This document shows positions 46,566-58,200 of a DNA stretch of 64,000 bases, piece after piece. Source of the DNA: Eremophila alpestris peregrina (lineage: Eukaryota > Chordata > Aves > Passeriformes > Alaudidae). The notes below the pieces were generated by a model. The model did no database searches. It saw only the letters and a program-made list of their open reading frames with translations, and was not told the DNA's origin. The position numbers were made by a program, and so were the translations under genes. Location: the NCBI GenBank assembly GCA_009792885.1, contig WMCF01000003.1:18128297-18192296 (forward strand), given 5' to 3'. The number at the start of each line of letters is the position of its first letter. The first letter of the stretch is position 1.

Positions 46566-48810
46566 TTGGGGTTACATGTGGAGGTTGTAGAGTTCACAGT
46601 ATGCATCAAGAAATGGAAGTAAGCTCCATTCAATTTACAGCTATTTCGAGTTTTCTCTCTTTTTGCTGTTTTCTGTCTGTCTCATGGGGTATTTGTAATT
46701 TGGTCAGGCACTGAGGGCAAAATCCCCTACCTCTCTTAACTGGCAGAGAATCAGGCTGCTAATTGAAACAAAACTGTTGTAGAGGTATAATTGTGTCAGT
46801 ATTCCAAGAAGCCTTATTTTGTGAACTCTGTTTTCCTTAGGAAAACGGTTGGGATTATGTTGAAAAAATAAATTTCCAAGGAGCTGTAATTTTTTTTTAT
46901 AAGGCAACAAGATTTAGGAAATCTTATTCCCTATGCATTGTATTCTGTGCTAATATTTTTTTTAACCTGTGGCTAATCCCATCAGAATTTGACTTATATA
47001 TCGAAGAAATACCCTTAGAAGACTGTAAAAACAGATAGCTGCATAGACAATTGAGGTTTTTATCAGTGCCCCTCTCACTGATAGTGACACAGATCTGAGG
47101 AGGTCTTTGCACCATTCTGAAATACAGGTAAATGCACTGATTATCAATTTTTTTTCAGCCCAGTGAAATTGCTTCATTAATTATTTAAGTAATTCAGTGT
47201 GATCTCTGAGGCCCAAGGAAATCCTTGTTTCTGTGTGCTCCTTCTCTTCCTGCAGTCAGCCCTCAGGGGGCAGTGTCACTCTGTCATGGAGTGTTCTGCA
47301 CCTGGGTACCTGCACCTGCTCTTCACCCTCCACCCCACCCTGGAGACGTGCTTTCTGTTTGGAGGTCTGACATGCCTGCTTGTCCAGAGCATCTGATCCA
47401 GATGCTTCTCCTCTGACAAACACAGTCTGTAGTCTCCTTCAGTTCTGTAAAGCTGAGATATCTGGGGATCAAAGAGGTAGATGTTTGCACCTCCCAAGAA
47501 TTATTTAAGAGAAAAATAAAATTAGTGAAATGCACTGTGACTTCATTAAGCAAACTCTGGCTGATCTGGGGCTGAAGTGTGGTAATCCTTTAGCAAATAA
47601 GGAAAACACACTTTTGTAATTGGATGAACTCATTAGCTCAGTGCATCACTATAAATTGCATCAAAAAGGTAAAATGTCATTATCATTATAATGTGACGAT
47701 CCCATAGGAACTTATAAATATATTAAACACTTATTGTTTCACGGAATAATGGGAAAATCTCTGGTACTTTGGAAATTCTCAGTGACTTTTGGTTTTTTGT
47801 AAGGTGGAATTGTAGAACTATCGAAGTTTATCTGATCATCTGAATTTTTTTCTTAAAGTCCCACTTTTGTGGCACCTATTGCACTGTGGTTGAATTTAAA
47901 TTGGTCAAAGCCTCTTTTTTTTACTCTAAGGAGTTATTTTAGGGTGGGGTAAAGGGATGGTGATGGAGATGGACGTTCATGGCTCCCTGTATCTGGAGGG
48001 CTGAGATCTCTCAATTTCCTTGCACAGAGAAGATAAGAACAAACCAACCTCCTGAATACTCTGCTAGTGAGTGTCTGCTTTCCTGGCTGGCAACTGGACT
48101 TGCTCCCTGACCAAGTGGTAACACTGGAAGACAACTCTGCCTTACTGATGCTATATATTTTATCAACAACCATCACCCACTACTCCTGAAAAAGATAAGC
48201 AAGAGAACCTTGTTTTTTTCATGACTCCTTGAGCACAACTTGTGAAGTTACTGTTTTTAAAATATCTTTCCACTAAACATTCATTTTATAAAGCACTGCC
48301 TTGTAACAGTCACAAGCAGAGGTGCTGTCAAGACTAATGCCAGTTAGGCAACCACTTTGACATCTGAAGGTTTCCCAACAGGAATGTTTCCTTCTCCCTT
48401 TTGTAGGAGCAGAGCACAGTTCTGAAGGTGTGGGTAGAAGGAGTGGTCCTTCTCACTGACAGCTGCTTTTCGTCTAAAGGAAATGAATATGATGCATTGT
48501 AAGGATTATTTTGACAATCTAGTTCTTATAAGTAGAGTACTCAGAATAACAGACCAGCTACTCCAGGCTTTTTGCATGGCTTTTGAATGGAAGAAATACA
48601 CCAATAACTGAAATCAGTACTGTAAAATGTGTATATTCTTGAGTGAGGAATTTTCTTCATTCTGACCTAAAGCAGAAGGTCTAAATGTTCCAAGTCCTAA
48701 TTCTCTCTGCTTGGGACCAAGACCAACCATATTGGAGTTGAAGTATCAGGCCCATCTGAGTACTGCTATGAGATTCAGTCTCACTTGCAAGCTGTCTAAA
48801 GACTATGTAC

Positions 48811-49365
48811 AATCATAGAGCAATTTAGGTTAGAAAAGACTTTTAAAATCATGTAGTCCAGCTGTTAGCATAATGCATCCAAGTCCACTGCTAAATTATG
48901 TCCGTAAGGGCCATGTGTACATGTCTTAAATATCTCCAGCCTATTTCAGTGCTTGACAACTCTTTCAGTGAAATTTTTTCCTAATATCTAATCTAAACCT
49001 GCCCTGGAGCAGCTTGAGACCATTTCTTCATTATCTGTTACTTGGGAGAAGAGTCCAACGCCCACCTTGCTACAAGCTCCTCTTAGGCAGTTGTAGAGAG
49101 TGGTAAGGTCCCCGCTGAGCCTCCTTTCTCCAGGCTAAACAACCCCAGCTTCCTCAGCTGCTCTTCATCTGACTTGTGCTCCAAACCCTTCACTACCTCT
49201 GTTGCCCTTCTCTGTATCTGCTCCAGAAACCTGATGTCCTTTTTGTAGCGAGGGGCCCAAAACTCAAGGTTTGGCAGCACCAGAGCAAAGTAGAAGGAGA
49301 ACCATTGCCCTGATACAGCCAGGAAGCCTTTGGCCTTCTTTGGCCACCAGGGCACGGTGCCAATC
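48811..49365 (-). mobile_element. CR1 LINE 3' fragment (antisense, longest copy)
   Basis: Begins AATCATAGAGCAATTTAGG and runs about 550 bases through CTAATATCTAATCTAAACCT, CAGGCTAAACAACCCCAGCT and CTCTGTATCTGCTCCAGAAA, into sequence antisense to the end of the LINE's ORF2. The open frame on the minus strand at 49083-49367 (GFLAVSGQWFSFYFAL) is not a host gene. Confidence 0.88.
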
Positions 49366-49484
49366 ATGCAGATATGAGTTCAGATAAAGTGTGTGAATAG
49401 TTAGAACATTGTTAATAGGCATTTTTACCCACTCCATAGATATACTAGCTGCTTTCCTTTGCTGCACTTTGTACAAGTGCTTTC

Positions 49485-49501
49485 AAAAAAAAAAAAAAAA
49501 A
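49485..49501 (+). repeat. Poly-A run
   Basis: An uninterrupted run of 17 A, not tied to a recognisable retroposon. Similar runs occur at 16957-16973 and 52671-52686, and T-runs at 6448-6464 and 46031-46048. Confidence 0.8.
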
Positions 49502-52500
49502 CAAAGGGTGAAGGAATAATGCTTCTCACTGTAGGTAAATATCTGTCAGAGTGGTGTAGGATGGTAACCATAGTCACTGGGGAGAGCTGGGCCCTTCCAA
49601 AGAGCAGTTCACCCCTCGGGCACTCCCAGGGAATCTTTTAGCCTGTTTCTTTTCATTAACTAGGGATGGTGACTCAGCTGCAATTACAAACTCACACACT
49701 ACACTAACTTTACCTCTATGTTCCCATATCTTTGTAGGAAAAGTCCTTACCTGTAATTAAAAAAGAGTAGTAACAGAGAGTGCCACTAAAGAAAAAGCAC
49801 TGGAGATGTCTTGAGGTCTTTTCTTCTCTTGCTTTAGGAGCATGATAAATTGCATTGCCTAGAGGCTGTTAACCCATAATCACATGCATGACTGGTGGTG
49901 TAGGTCCAACTTCAGAATCTCTAATATGGGACCACCTTGTCTTCTATGAGTCAGTGATAAAGAGGTGATCTTTTCTGAGCTGAGCTGAAGATGAAAGTGT
50001 ATTCTGGGTGCTGTGACTGGATATTCCTTCAGTGGTGGAGTCACCCCAGTAGGATTGTTTGAGGTGAAGGTGCTCTGGAGTAATTCAGTGCTTGGGAGTT
50101 GTCTCCTGAGCAGGAACACAAAGCAGCTTGTTCATTTGCTGTTGTTGTCACTTGTATGAACTGACCTCAGATTGTGCCGATGTACTTATAGAATAATGTG
50201 AGAAAACTGACACAATTGCTTGGTAAATAAGGCCTAAATTTGCAATGTGAATATTTTTTTTATAGTCATACTGAATAATGTATTAGAACAAAACTTTAAC
50301 AGGATATTTACAATTGTGCAGCTTCTGCACAGCAGACAATATAAAGTCAAATAGTTTATTTATTATTGTCTCACAAAAAAATGCTTCCTGTGGAATTTTC
50401 TGCATTATCACAGCAGAAAATGCAGCTTAATGCCCCTGTTCTTCATTTTGCCCAAATGCTTTATAATGAAAAGTGCATGAAGATTTAATTTCTTAAGGAT
50501 TCCATTTGCTGTCGCTTCTTATTTTGTCAGATTTTAAGTCAAAAAGGTTTATAATTAAGTTTTGGGATGGCTTATTTGGGTCATGTAAATGAAATCTGAT
50601 ATCTAGAGATGGTCCCAGCAGCTTTGCTTTAGCAGGTTATGAAGAACAAAGCACAAGTATTTTTAGAAATGAGGGTTCTCTGTGACTGCATTGATGTATC
50701 AGAGCTCAGATAAAGAGGTCTCTCTCTCTTTATCATGACACCTTTCTCTCAGAAGCTACTGGTCTTGGGAGGCTTGTGAGCCAGGCTCTGGAGGCTATTT
50801 TCCCCTTTACTTTATATTAGATACTAAATATTTGGTGTCAAAGATCTGTAGAAACCCTGTGAGAATTTGGAGAAATGATTGTCAGTCTCTATTTTCTGTG
50901 AGAGGAAAGTGATTCTGAGATTGTGCCAAAACTGGTCTGGGATCTTGGTGGCAGATGGGCATCTCCAGCTCTTGCAGCTGCCTCTCAAGGGGCTGCAAAG
51001 CCTGTGCTGGTTCTGCTGCAGGCTCCCTGCTCTTCTGCCACCCCAGGCACCCTGCTGCAAGCTGTGTGGCCCAGTCCAAGGGCCTGTGTGGCTCCAGACC
51101 TCGTATCACCACAGTACTGCTGTGGGCTGCTGTAGTTGTGATGGCATTGGTGAAATACCACCTTGTCTTCTGGCCTGTGGCTTCCTGCCTGTGACTCACC
51201 TGTGCCATGGTTTGTGATGCACAGTGTCCAGCTATCAAGTAATTTACTGTTATTGCTGGACTACATCTGCTTTTGGGTGGGAGAGTTGTTTAGCTGGGTT
51301 CTTTTTTATTATGTGCAGGGTAAGCAGGGGCAGTGTAATGATATACCAGCTTCAGCAGTCAATATTGCTAAATTTGCTTTATGAAATCCACAAAAGGCTC
51401 AGTTGTGTATATTCTGGAAAGGGTGCAAGTTAAGTGGGGAGCATGACATGTTATCCAAGTGGATGGCTAACGTTTGTCCCTCAGGAGTGAAGAGAATCCA
51501 CTGTTGTAAAACTGAGACACAAAATTACATCAGAGTCTGAGTTAAGTGATGCAATGGCCATTGGGTTCAGCCTCTTGTAACCCTGTGAGCTGAATCTCTT
51601 ATTTCAATTTAGAGTGTTACTGCAAAAATGTTATTATTTAAACAAAGTGAAATAATTCTCTATTGTAATACCTGTTCCACAATGAAACAAAACAACCCAA
51701 CAAAAAAACTTTAGGTGGGAGGTCATCTGGCTTTCTTTGCATAAGGGGCAGTACAGCCTAAAGCAGAAATGTTCTTGCATTGAATACTTGAATCTATTAA
51801 AAGGCAAGACTAACTATAATAATAATTTGAAACTTTATCTGAGGTAGGTCTCATCTCAGGTAGCTCTTTATAGGACAGTTTGAATACTCAGATACTTTCA
51901 TTAGAAATGGTTGAAAAATCAGATTTTTATTTTTTCCAAAGAAGTCCTGCTGCTTTTAAGGACAGTTTGCATTCTGACTTAGAAATTTGAGAATTCTAAA
52001 AAATAAAGTTTTTAAAAAAAGTTTTTTCAACTGCAATTTCTTACTATTGAGTAACACCTGTTTTTAGTGATTTTAATAATGTTTAATGCAATAGCTGGCT
52101 TCTGTGCTATTCTTGTATTTTTGTATTAGTACTAGGTCCTATTTTTATGTGTTGAGAGCTGCTACAGAAAAATAATGGGAAATTATTATAAAATTAAAAA
52201 GAGATCAGACTTGACAATTTTAGCAGGGATATTTAAAGACTATAGAAAAATGGTGTGTAGTTATTTATGTTAAAGTTTATGAGATTCTAACATTATTTAA
52301 TTGAAAGCAGCATTTTAGCTAAAAAACCATTTCAATAGCAAAAGCTCCTGCTGGCTCTGCTGACCCCTTAGCATCCTCTGTGCAACGAAATAAGAGAGAA
52401 GCAAAGCTAAAAAGTGTTTCCTTTAACTCTTTGCCCGTGCCTGTGAGATCCAGCCTCCACTTCATTACTGTAATTTGTAGTGAACTTGGTGAAAATCCTT

Positions 52501-52886
52501 GCTGTTGTGCATCTGACTGGAGAAGCTGGTGGGGACTGGAACTGCCCCAGGAGATCCCTCTGTGTGTCATTATTCAGACCTTATGGAGGTGGATAATGAC
52601 TTGACTCTGGGATTAGCCTGTGATAAAATGCTTGGCCCACCTCCTTTATTCCCTAAATCACTGTGGTGTTAAAAAAAAAAAAAAAAGGTAAGTCTTCATG
52701 TGGCACAGAACAAGTGCATCATTTGTGCTTTTGAAATCAGTGGGAGGTGGAGCCACGAGTCAATCTATACAATTCTTCTTCCTGGCCACAGTGGTTGGAA
52801 AATACTGTGGTCCAGGAGCACCTACCAGTTGGGAGACACACAGACTGGAGCCTTACAGTGGTGCCTTTTATGAAACAAAGATACTG

Positions 52887-52913
52887 ATGGGATCATCAGC
52901 CTATTCACCTTTG
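52887..52913 (+). CDS. Candidate first coding exon of the second cPLA2 gene
   Basis: ATG followed by eight codons (MGSSAYSPL) up to a good GTAAGA donor in phase 0. It joins in frame to the candidate exon at 53209 and then to the certain exon at 55188. The frame is open upstream to another ATG at 52698, which would add 63 residues. Support is splice-site and phase logic only; no homology to a mammalian N terminus is evident, but that region varies in the family. Confidence 0.3.
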
Positions 52914-53208
52914 GTAAGAGAAAATCAGCGGTGGGGAAGAAGAATCTGTTTGGCTGTCTTGGTTGAGATTCATCAAAGGCAAATGCTTGGGGAATTTTGA
53001 ACCTTAAATGTCAAATGTGTCTACACTAGGCAGATTTATTAGTAAAAGCAGCAGATGGATGGTCCTGGTGAGATGGATATATCCCCTCATGAAGAGGAGA
53101 AATGGGAGAAATGCTAGGGTCTCCTGCCATAGTGAATCTGAGTGGAAACTGAAAATTCCTGACTGCTGGGTTTTATCACTGGACCCTCTTTTGGCTCTTT
53201 GTCCCCAG

Positions 53209-53292
53209 GATCGGTTCATCCGAGCAAACCCTAACGGGAAGATTGGAATCAGGAGGAGGAATCATGAACTACCATGCAGTGCTGAAAATGAG
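53209..53292 (+). CDS. Candidate second coding exon of the second cPLA2 gene
   Basis: 28 codons in phase 0 (DRFIRANPNGKIGIRRRN then HELPCSAENE) after a strong pyrimidine-rich CTTTGTCCCCAG acceptor, with donor GTACTG. Phase agrees with the next certain exon. The basic stretch GKIGIRRRN has no match I can recall. Expression evidence would settle it. Confidence 0.35.
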
Positions 53293-55187
53293 GTACTGTA
53301 CAGAAGGCAGCTTCTGGATTGCAAGGAGAGAGCTGCAGGGCATGAAGGGTGGCTGTGTTACCTGCAGTATTCTGTCAGCCCTTCCAGTCTCTCCCCAGGC
53401 TTAACTGTTTTTGTGAGAGGTGACATTTATTTACGGTTAGTTAAAGGAATATTTGCTTCTTCTGTGAGTGTGCTGTCTAAAGTGCAAAGCATTCACTGTG
53501 ACTTAGGGGTTGGGAAGATGATGAACTTGTGGTTTAAATGCTGGGCAAGGAACTGGGAGAGCTGGATTTTAGTCTTGGTTTACTGTGGTATGATTATATG
53601 GTGGTAGTCATACCTCATAACACCCAAGACATAGTCCTTAAATTGTTTTTCCTTTACTTTATGGAGGCAGATCAGCAACTAAAGTGGCTTACTCCCATGT
53701 ATGACACTTTTCTGAACTGATTTTTTATGAAGATGAATTGTATTTGGAAAGTACTGAATGTGATACATACTAGATATGTTACAAATTATTCTGTTTTATG
53801 ACTAATGGTTGGTTGAAAAGATACTTGATAACTTGAAAAATGAAAATAGCATAATATGTTTTTTTGCCCCTGAGTTTTCTCAATCAGTTCCCTAGCTGTA
53901 TTCAGTACAAAAGTATGAAGCTAACTCTTTCTTAGATGTGGGAGAACAGTGAATTCATGAACTGCAGCACCATGGTATAATAATTGGGTTTGTGTCAGTA
54001 TAGTTGCTTAGGACTTAGCCATCTCATGAATAAGTTTTCTCAAAAACCCATGGATATGGGTGGTACTAAAGCTGATGATGAAAACTTAATCTTCTGTATT
54101 TGGGATGAAATGTTGAGCTTTCAGCAATTTGGATCATGCACTTCTTTCATTCTCCATCTCCAGAAACACTGCTGCCAAAAATTATGCTGAGGTTCATGGG
54201 CTTCTTTCAGACCTTCTGGTTTTGTTCAAACGACACTTTCTGAGAGAAAAGTGTTGAGAATCTTTCCAGTAGACTGTAAATAACATTTGGCTTGGTGGCT
54301 TATTGCTTTCTAGATGTTTAGTCTGCTTCTGTCACGACAGGGTGTATCAAAATAAGAGGCACACAAGGAGGTCCTAAGCAGGCAGTTTCTCAGAAATCAT
54401 GATTCTTTGGAGATTTAAGTGCTGCTTTTAATTTACTTAACGGAGCTATTGCTTCTGCATGTAGTATTTTACTCTTGAGGTTCTTCAACACTGCCTTGTT
54501 TTTCCAGTAGCCAACCAAGTTGTGGGGTTGTGAGTAGCTGTGATACAGAGTGGAGGGAGAACAGAAAAAATGGAGAGTTGTGGAGCCTTCAAGCCATTTC
54601 CCTGTAGAGCCTTCCACTGTGGGTTGTCAATATTGCCATGCCTCTACCAAGGGCTTCTCCTTGGTAGATCAATCAGGTCAGCCTAGGTTTGTCCTGATTA
54701 AGCCAAGCCATTCTGAATCAGCTGTTTGTACTTTTGCACCTTTTTTCTTTTTTGGTGTATGTGCATTCACATATAATTACAGCTTTTCTTGCTTATTTGT
54801 GTTTAACTACATAATCTAACATACTTCAAATTTTACTTTGTGTTCTCAGCTTTCCATTTTCTTACATTGTTTAGAGTTTAGTGATTCCTGCTTTCTTTGG
54901 TTCTGGTTCTGTAAAAAAAAACCCCTGGTATATATACATATATCAGTTCTGCTTGTTGTGTTAATGAGTTTTTATTTTGATTAATGTGGACCCTAGCTAA
55001 AAATGACAGGTTATCTTTACTCAATGTTAAATCAAAATAAAGTATTTCTTCCCAGAAAATGTCTCAAATAGTTAAATTCACTTTATTATAATGTCAAAAT
55101 AGCCTCTGTGGTGTTATGGGACAAGCTATGTTATTTATATCTGAGCTAATTGCTAACAGTTAAGGTATCTTTCTAATTGTTCTGCAG

Positions 55188-55260
55188 CCAGAAGTGCCTC
55201 ATTTGTGCTGGCTTTCTGTAAAAATTATAGGCATGAGAAATCTCCGCAAGGCAGATCTGT
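55188..55260 (+). CDS. PLA2G4E: PLA2G4E-like exon, C2 strand 1 (73 nt)
   Basis: PEVPHLCWLSVKIIGMRNLR then KADL. The acceptor is TTCTGCAG and the donor GTAAGT. Same length and phase as PLA2G4F exon 2. The final T joins GG of the next exon to make tryptophan. Confidence 0.92.
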
Positions 55261-58200
55261 GTAAGTATCACTGATGGCATATTTATATCTTAGCAAGAAA
55301 ACTACTGTCACCTGATTTTAATGCTCTTGTACATCTGTTGCTTGGATTACAGTAACATTTCAGAGGGGTTGGGTGAAGAAGTTGTATTTAATTTTCATTT
55401 AGATTCAAAATAATTTAGAAAGCCCTTAAAACCAGAAATGAAATAGACTAAAATAATTCTGTGTTGGAGAAGAAGTTGTCCTTCCCTTTATCAGCTGCTC
55501 TGTGCTATTTCCCTTTGTCCTAACTCTTCAGTGCCCCTTCTTACCCAGGTTGCCCAATTCTCTTTTTAAAGGAACATCTTTGTGAAAGATGCAGGAAAAA
55601 TCAGCAGTTGTTTTGGATGTTGCTGTGTTTGTGTCTTCACTGTTCTATTGGTGTGGATGAATTGTGCATTACAAATAGATGAAAATCCCCCAAACTAAAA
55701 TTTCCATGTAATTTTTAAAAGTGCCATTTCAAGAAGTGAAGTTGAATACGAATTTTTTTGGAAATTGGCAAATATTGGAAAATAGAAGTTAAAAAAATCA
55801 CAAAAGCCAGAGTACTTAGTTCAGTACTGTTGAAATAAAATAATTTGGCTCCTGTTATCATACAGAGTTAGTGGTATAAAACTGACTTTGTTTGAAACTG
55901 ATATAAATTTAAATAAAAAAAAATTAAGTAACTCTAACCCCAGAATATTTTCCTTTGAGTCTAATGAAATATCTAGGACTCCTCAGAGGTTAATCTTTTC
56001 TTTCCCTGACTGGGCAAATCAAGTAATAACCAAGTATTGCTGTACTAATTATGCACCTTGTTGTTAACACAGGGAGCCAAACTGATTGCTATGTCAAGCT
56101 GTGGCTGCCAACAGCTTCATGTCAGGAAGCCCAGACAAGAACTGTCCACAACTGCAGAAACCCTATCTGGAATGAAACTTTCCACTTCATGATACAGAGT
56201 GAAGTCAAGGTGGGATCTGTGACAGTGAGCAGGTGCTTTCTAAAGGGGGCAGCCTCACCTGCTGTTGGCAGACTCTTTTTGAGAGGCTTGAGGCTCTCAC
56301 GGAACTTGAACTCAGTTAACCTGACTGAAAGAAGTAGTTTAAGCTGAGAGGGCTGTGGAATATCTGGAATAATGGCAACCTGAGCCCTGTGGAACTGCCA
56401 GGGGATTGCTGTAATTCATATCCTGTTAAGAGTTTGGCAGTGTGCTTTAGCTTCCATTTTAAAGACCTGAGAATATCCCCTTTATTATTACTTGCTGATG
56501 AAATGCCAGAATTTCTCAAGGCAGTAATTTTGAATCCACAAATGATCTGAGAAATAGTGTGTGTTTACCTCTGCTCTGTCTGGTGCATGTTACCATCATA
56601 TATGTCACTTATGTTTCCTCTTCTTTTGGAGCTCTTTCTGGTTGCCAGATCTGATTATTTACCTCTTCTAGGGCTGGTCCCTGTCTCTGCAGTCTGAGCC
56701 ACATGGGCTGTGAGCTGAGCTCCATGCTGTCACAGCATGGATGTGGGGGCTGAATGCTGGCTCTTGCTGGACCTTCCTTTTGGGCTCAGTAGTCCCAGAA
56801 TATGTAATTTACATCCTTCAGTAGTCCCAGAATGTGTCATTTACATCCTTCTCTGCCTCCCTCCTCAGAACATTCTGGAGCTGACAGTCTGTGATGAGGA
56901 TACTCTCACACCAGATGACCACCTTATGACTGTTCGCTTTGATGTGGCTAAAATCCCACCTGGAGAAAAAGTTTGCCTGAATTTTGAGTTGAATCCAGAG
57001 GTGAGTGGCTAGAGAAAATAATACTCTTTGTTAGAATTTCGTCTCAAGTTACTACCTCTATTGAACATTAAATCAGTTCTCACACACAAAGACTTTGTTA
57101 AAAAGGGTGTTACTAAAAAAAAGTTGAATGCTTGGGTTTTAGGAGAAGGTTCACAAACATCCCCTGTTGTGACTGGAATAAGATGCAAAATACTTTTTGT
57201 AGTCCTAATGTTTTTTTTAAATATTTGGAATATTCAAAAATATATTTTGAAAAAATCAGCAAGGAAAAGGGTCAAAATGAAGAAGCTGGTGGTTAGGGGG
57301 TCTCATTGCTGTTGTAGGAGATTGACAGAGCAGAGGACAGACAAACTGTCCCCCTTTCCAGGCAGTTGCCCTTACCCTTTGGCCAGTAGGTCACTAGGGC
57401 TATCTCCTCTCAGCTTCACTGGAGATTTTGGCCAGTTCTTTCAGATAATGTGCTTGCCAAATGAAGCATTTCATTCTTGTGATAATTGTTAGGGTTTTTT
57501 TCCTCCTCTACTAAACAACTTTAGGAAAAAAATCTCAGCAAGTCTGCTCATGCTCCTTTGTTACAGGGTTACAAATTTATTTTAGAGGGGCTGAGCCAGC
57601 ACAGAAAGGGCAGGCCTTGATGAATGAGAATATCATCAGTATTTTATTTTTTCTTCTAAGAGAGTGTATGTCCTAAAGGTTTTATTTGCTGTGTGTGTCT
57701 CAAAAATACTGTGTTTGGTTGTATTAAAGAGAAGATAAAGAGTATCTCATGGAACACTGAGTGTATGAAGTTGCTGAGAGGAGAGGTGGAGAAATCATAC
57801 TCATCTTCAAAGAGAGCAGAAAATGTGCTCAGATTACTTTCTGCACAATGTAACACCTTCTCTGTTTGGAGGGTGTGGTAACAACTTCAGGGCTTTTTCA
57901 CACTTCTGCCAAGGGCTTCCGTTTGCAGTTCCTAGGAATTGGTGTGCTCCATTTATTTCTAAACCACTGTGTCAGTCCTAACCCTAACCCTCTTTGGAAA
58001 ACACTCTTGCCTGTTTTTTATATTACTATTGCTTTGGAGAGTGTTTATTAACTACTCTTTTAGAAGACCTATCCTTACTGAGGAGTGTTTACTGAACCTG
58101 TTCCAACTAGCTGCAGCCTTCCTCAGAAAAAGCCTCATGTGAGTGAGATAATTCCAAGTGTGATTCAAGCCCTGAGTTTGCTCTGAGGTATGTGCAGAGC

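Larger units (their letters stand above)
41196..52690. other. Intergenic region between the two cPLA2 genes
   Basis: After the PLA2G4F 3' UTR (to about 41890) I recognise no intact gene. The stretch holds one decayed cPLA2 exon, a short sense CR1 tail, a large antisense CR1, AT-rich tracts (42361-42440, 45060-45095), T-runs near 46031 and A-runs near 49485 and 52671. A GC-richer patch at 50930-51230 is unexplained. Confidence 0.6.

Noticed and set aside
49083..49367. Minus-strand open frame of 94 codons
   Set aside because: Lies inside the largest CR1 copy and corresponds to the decayed end of its ORF2.
53008..53607. The longest open frame in the window (199 codons)
   Set aside because: Only the 84 bases at 53209-53292 have splice signals on both sides; the rest looks like intron sequence open by chance.
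57978..57993. CCTAACCCTAACCCT, telomere-like repeat
   Set aside because: Only about two and a half units, expected by chance in a window this size.
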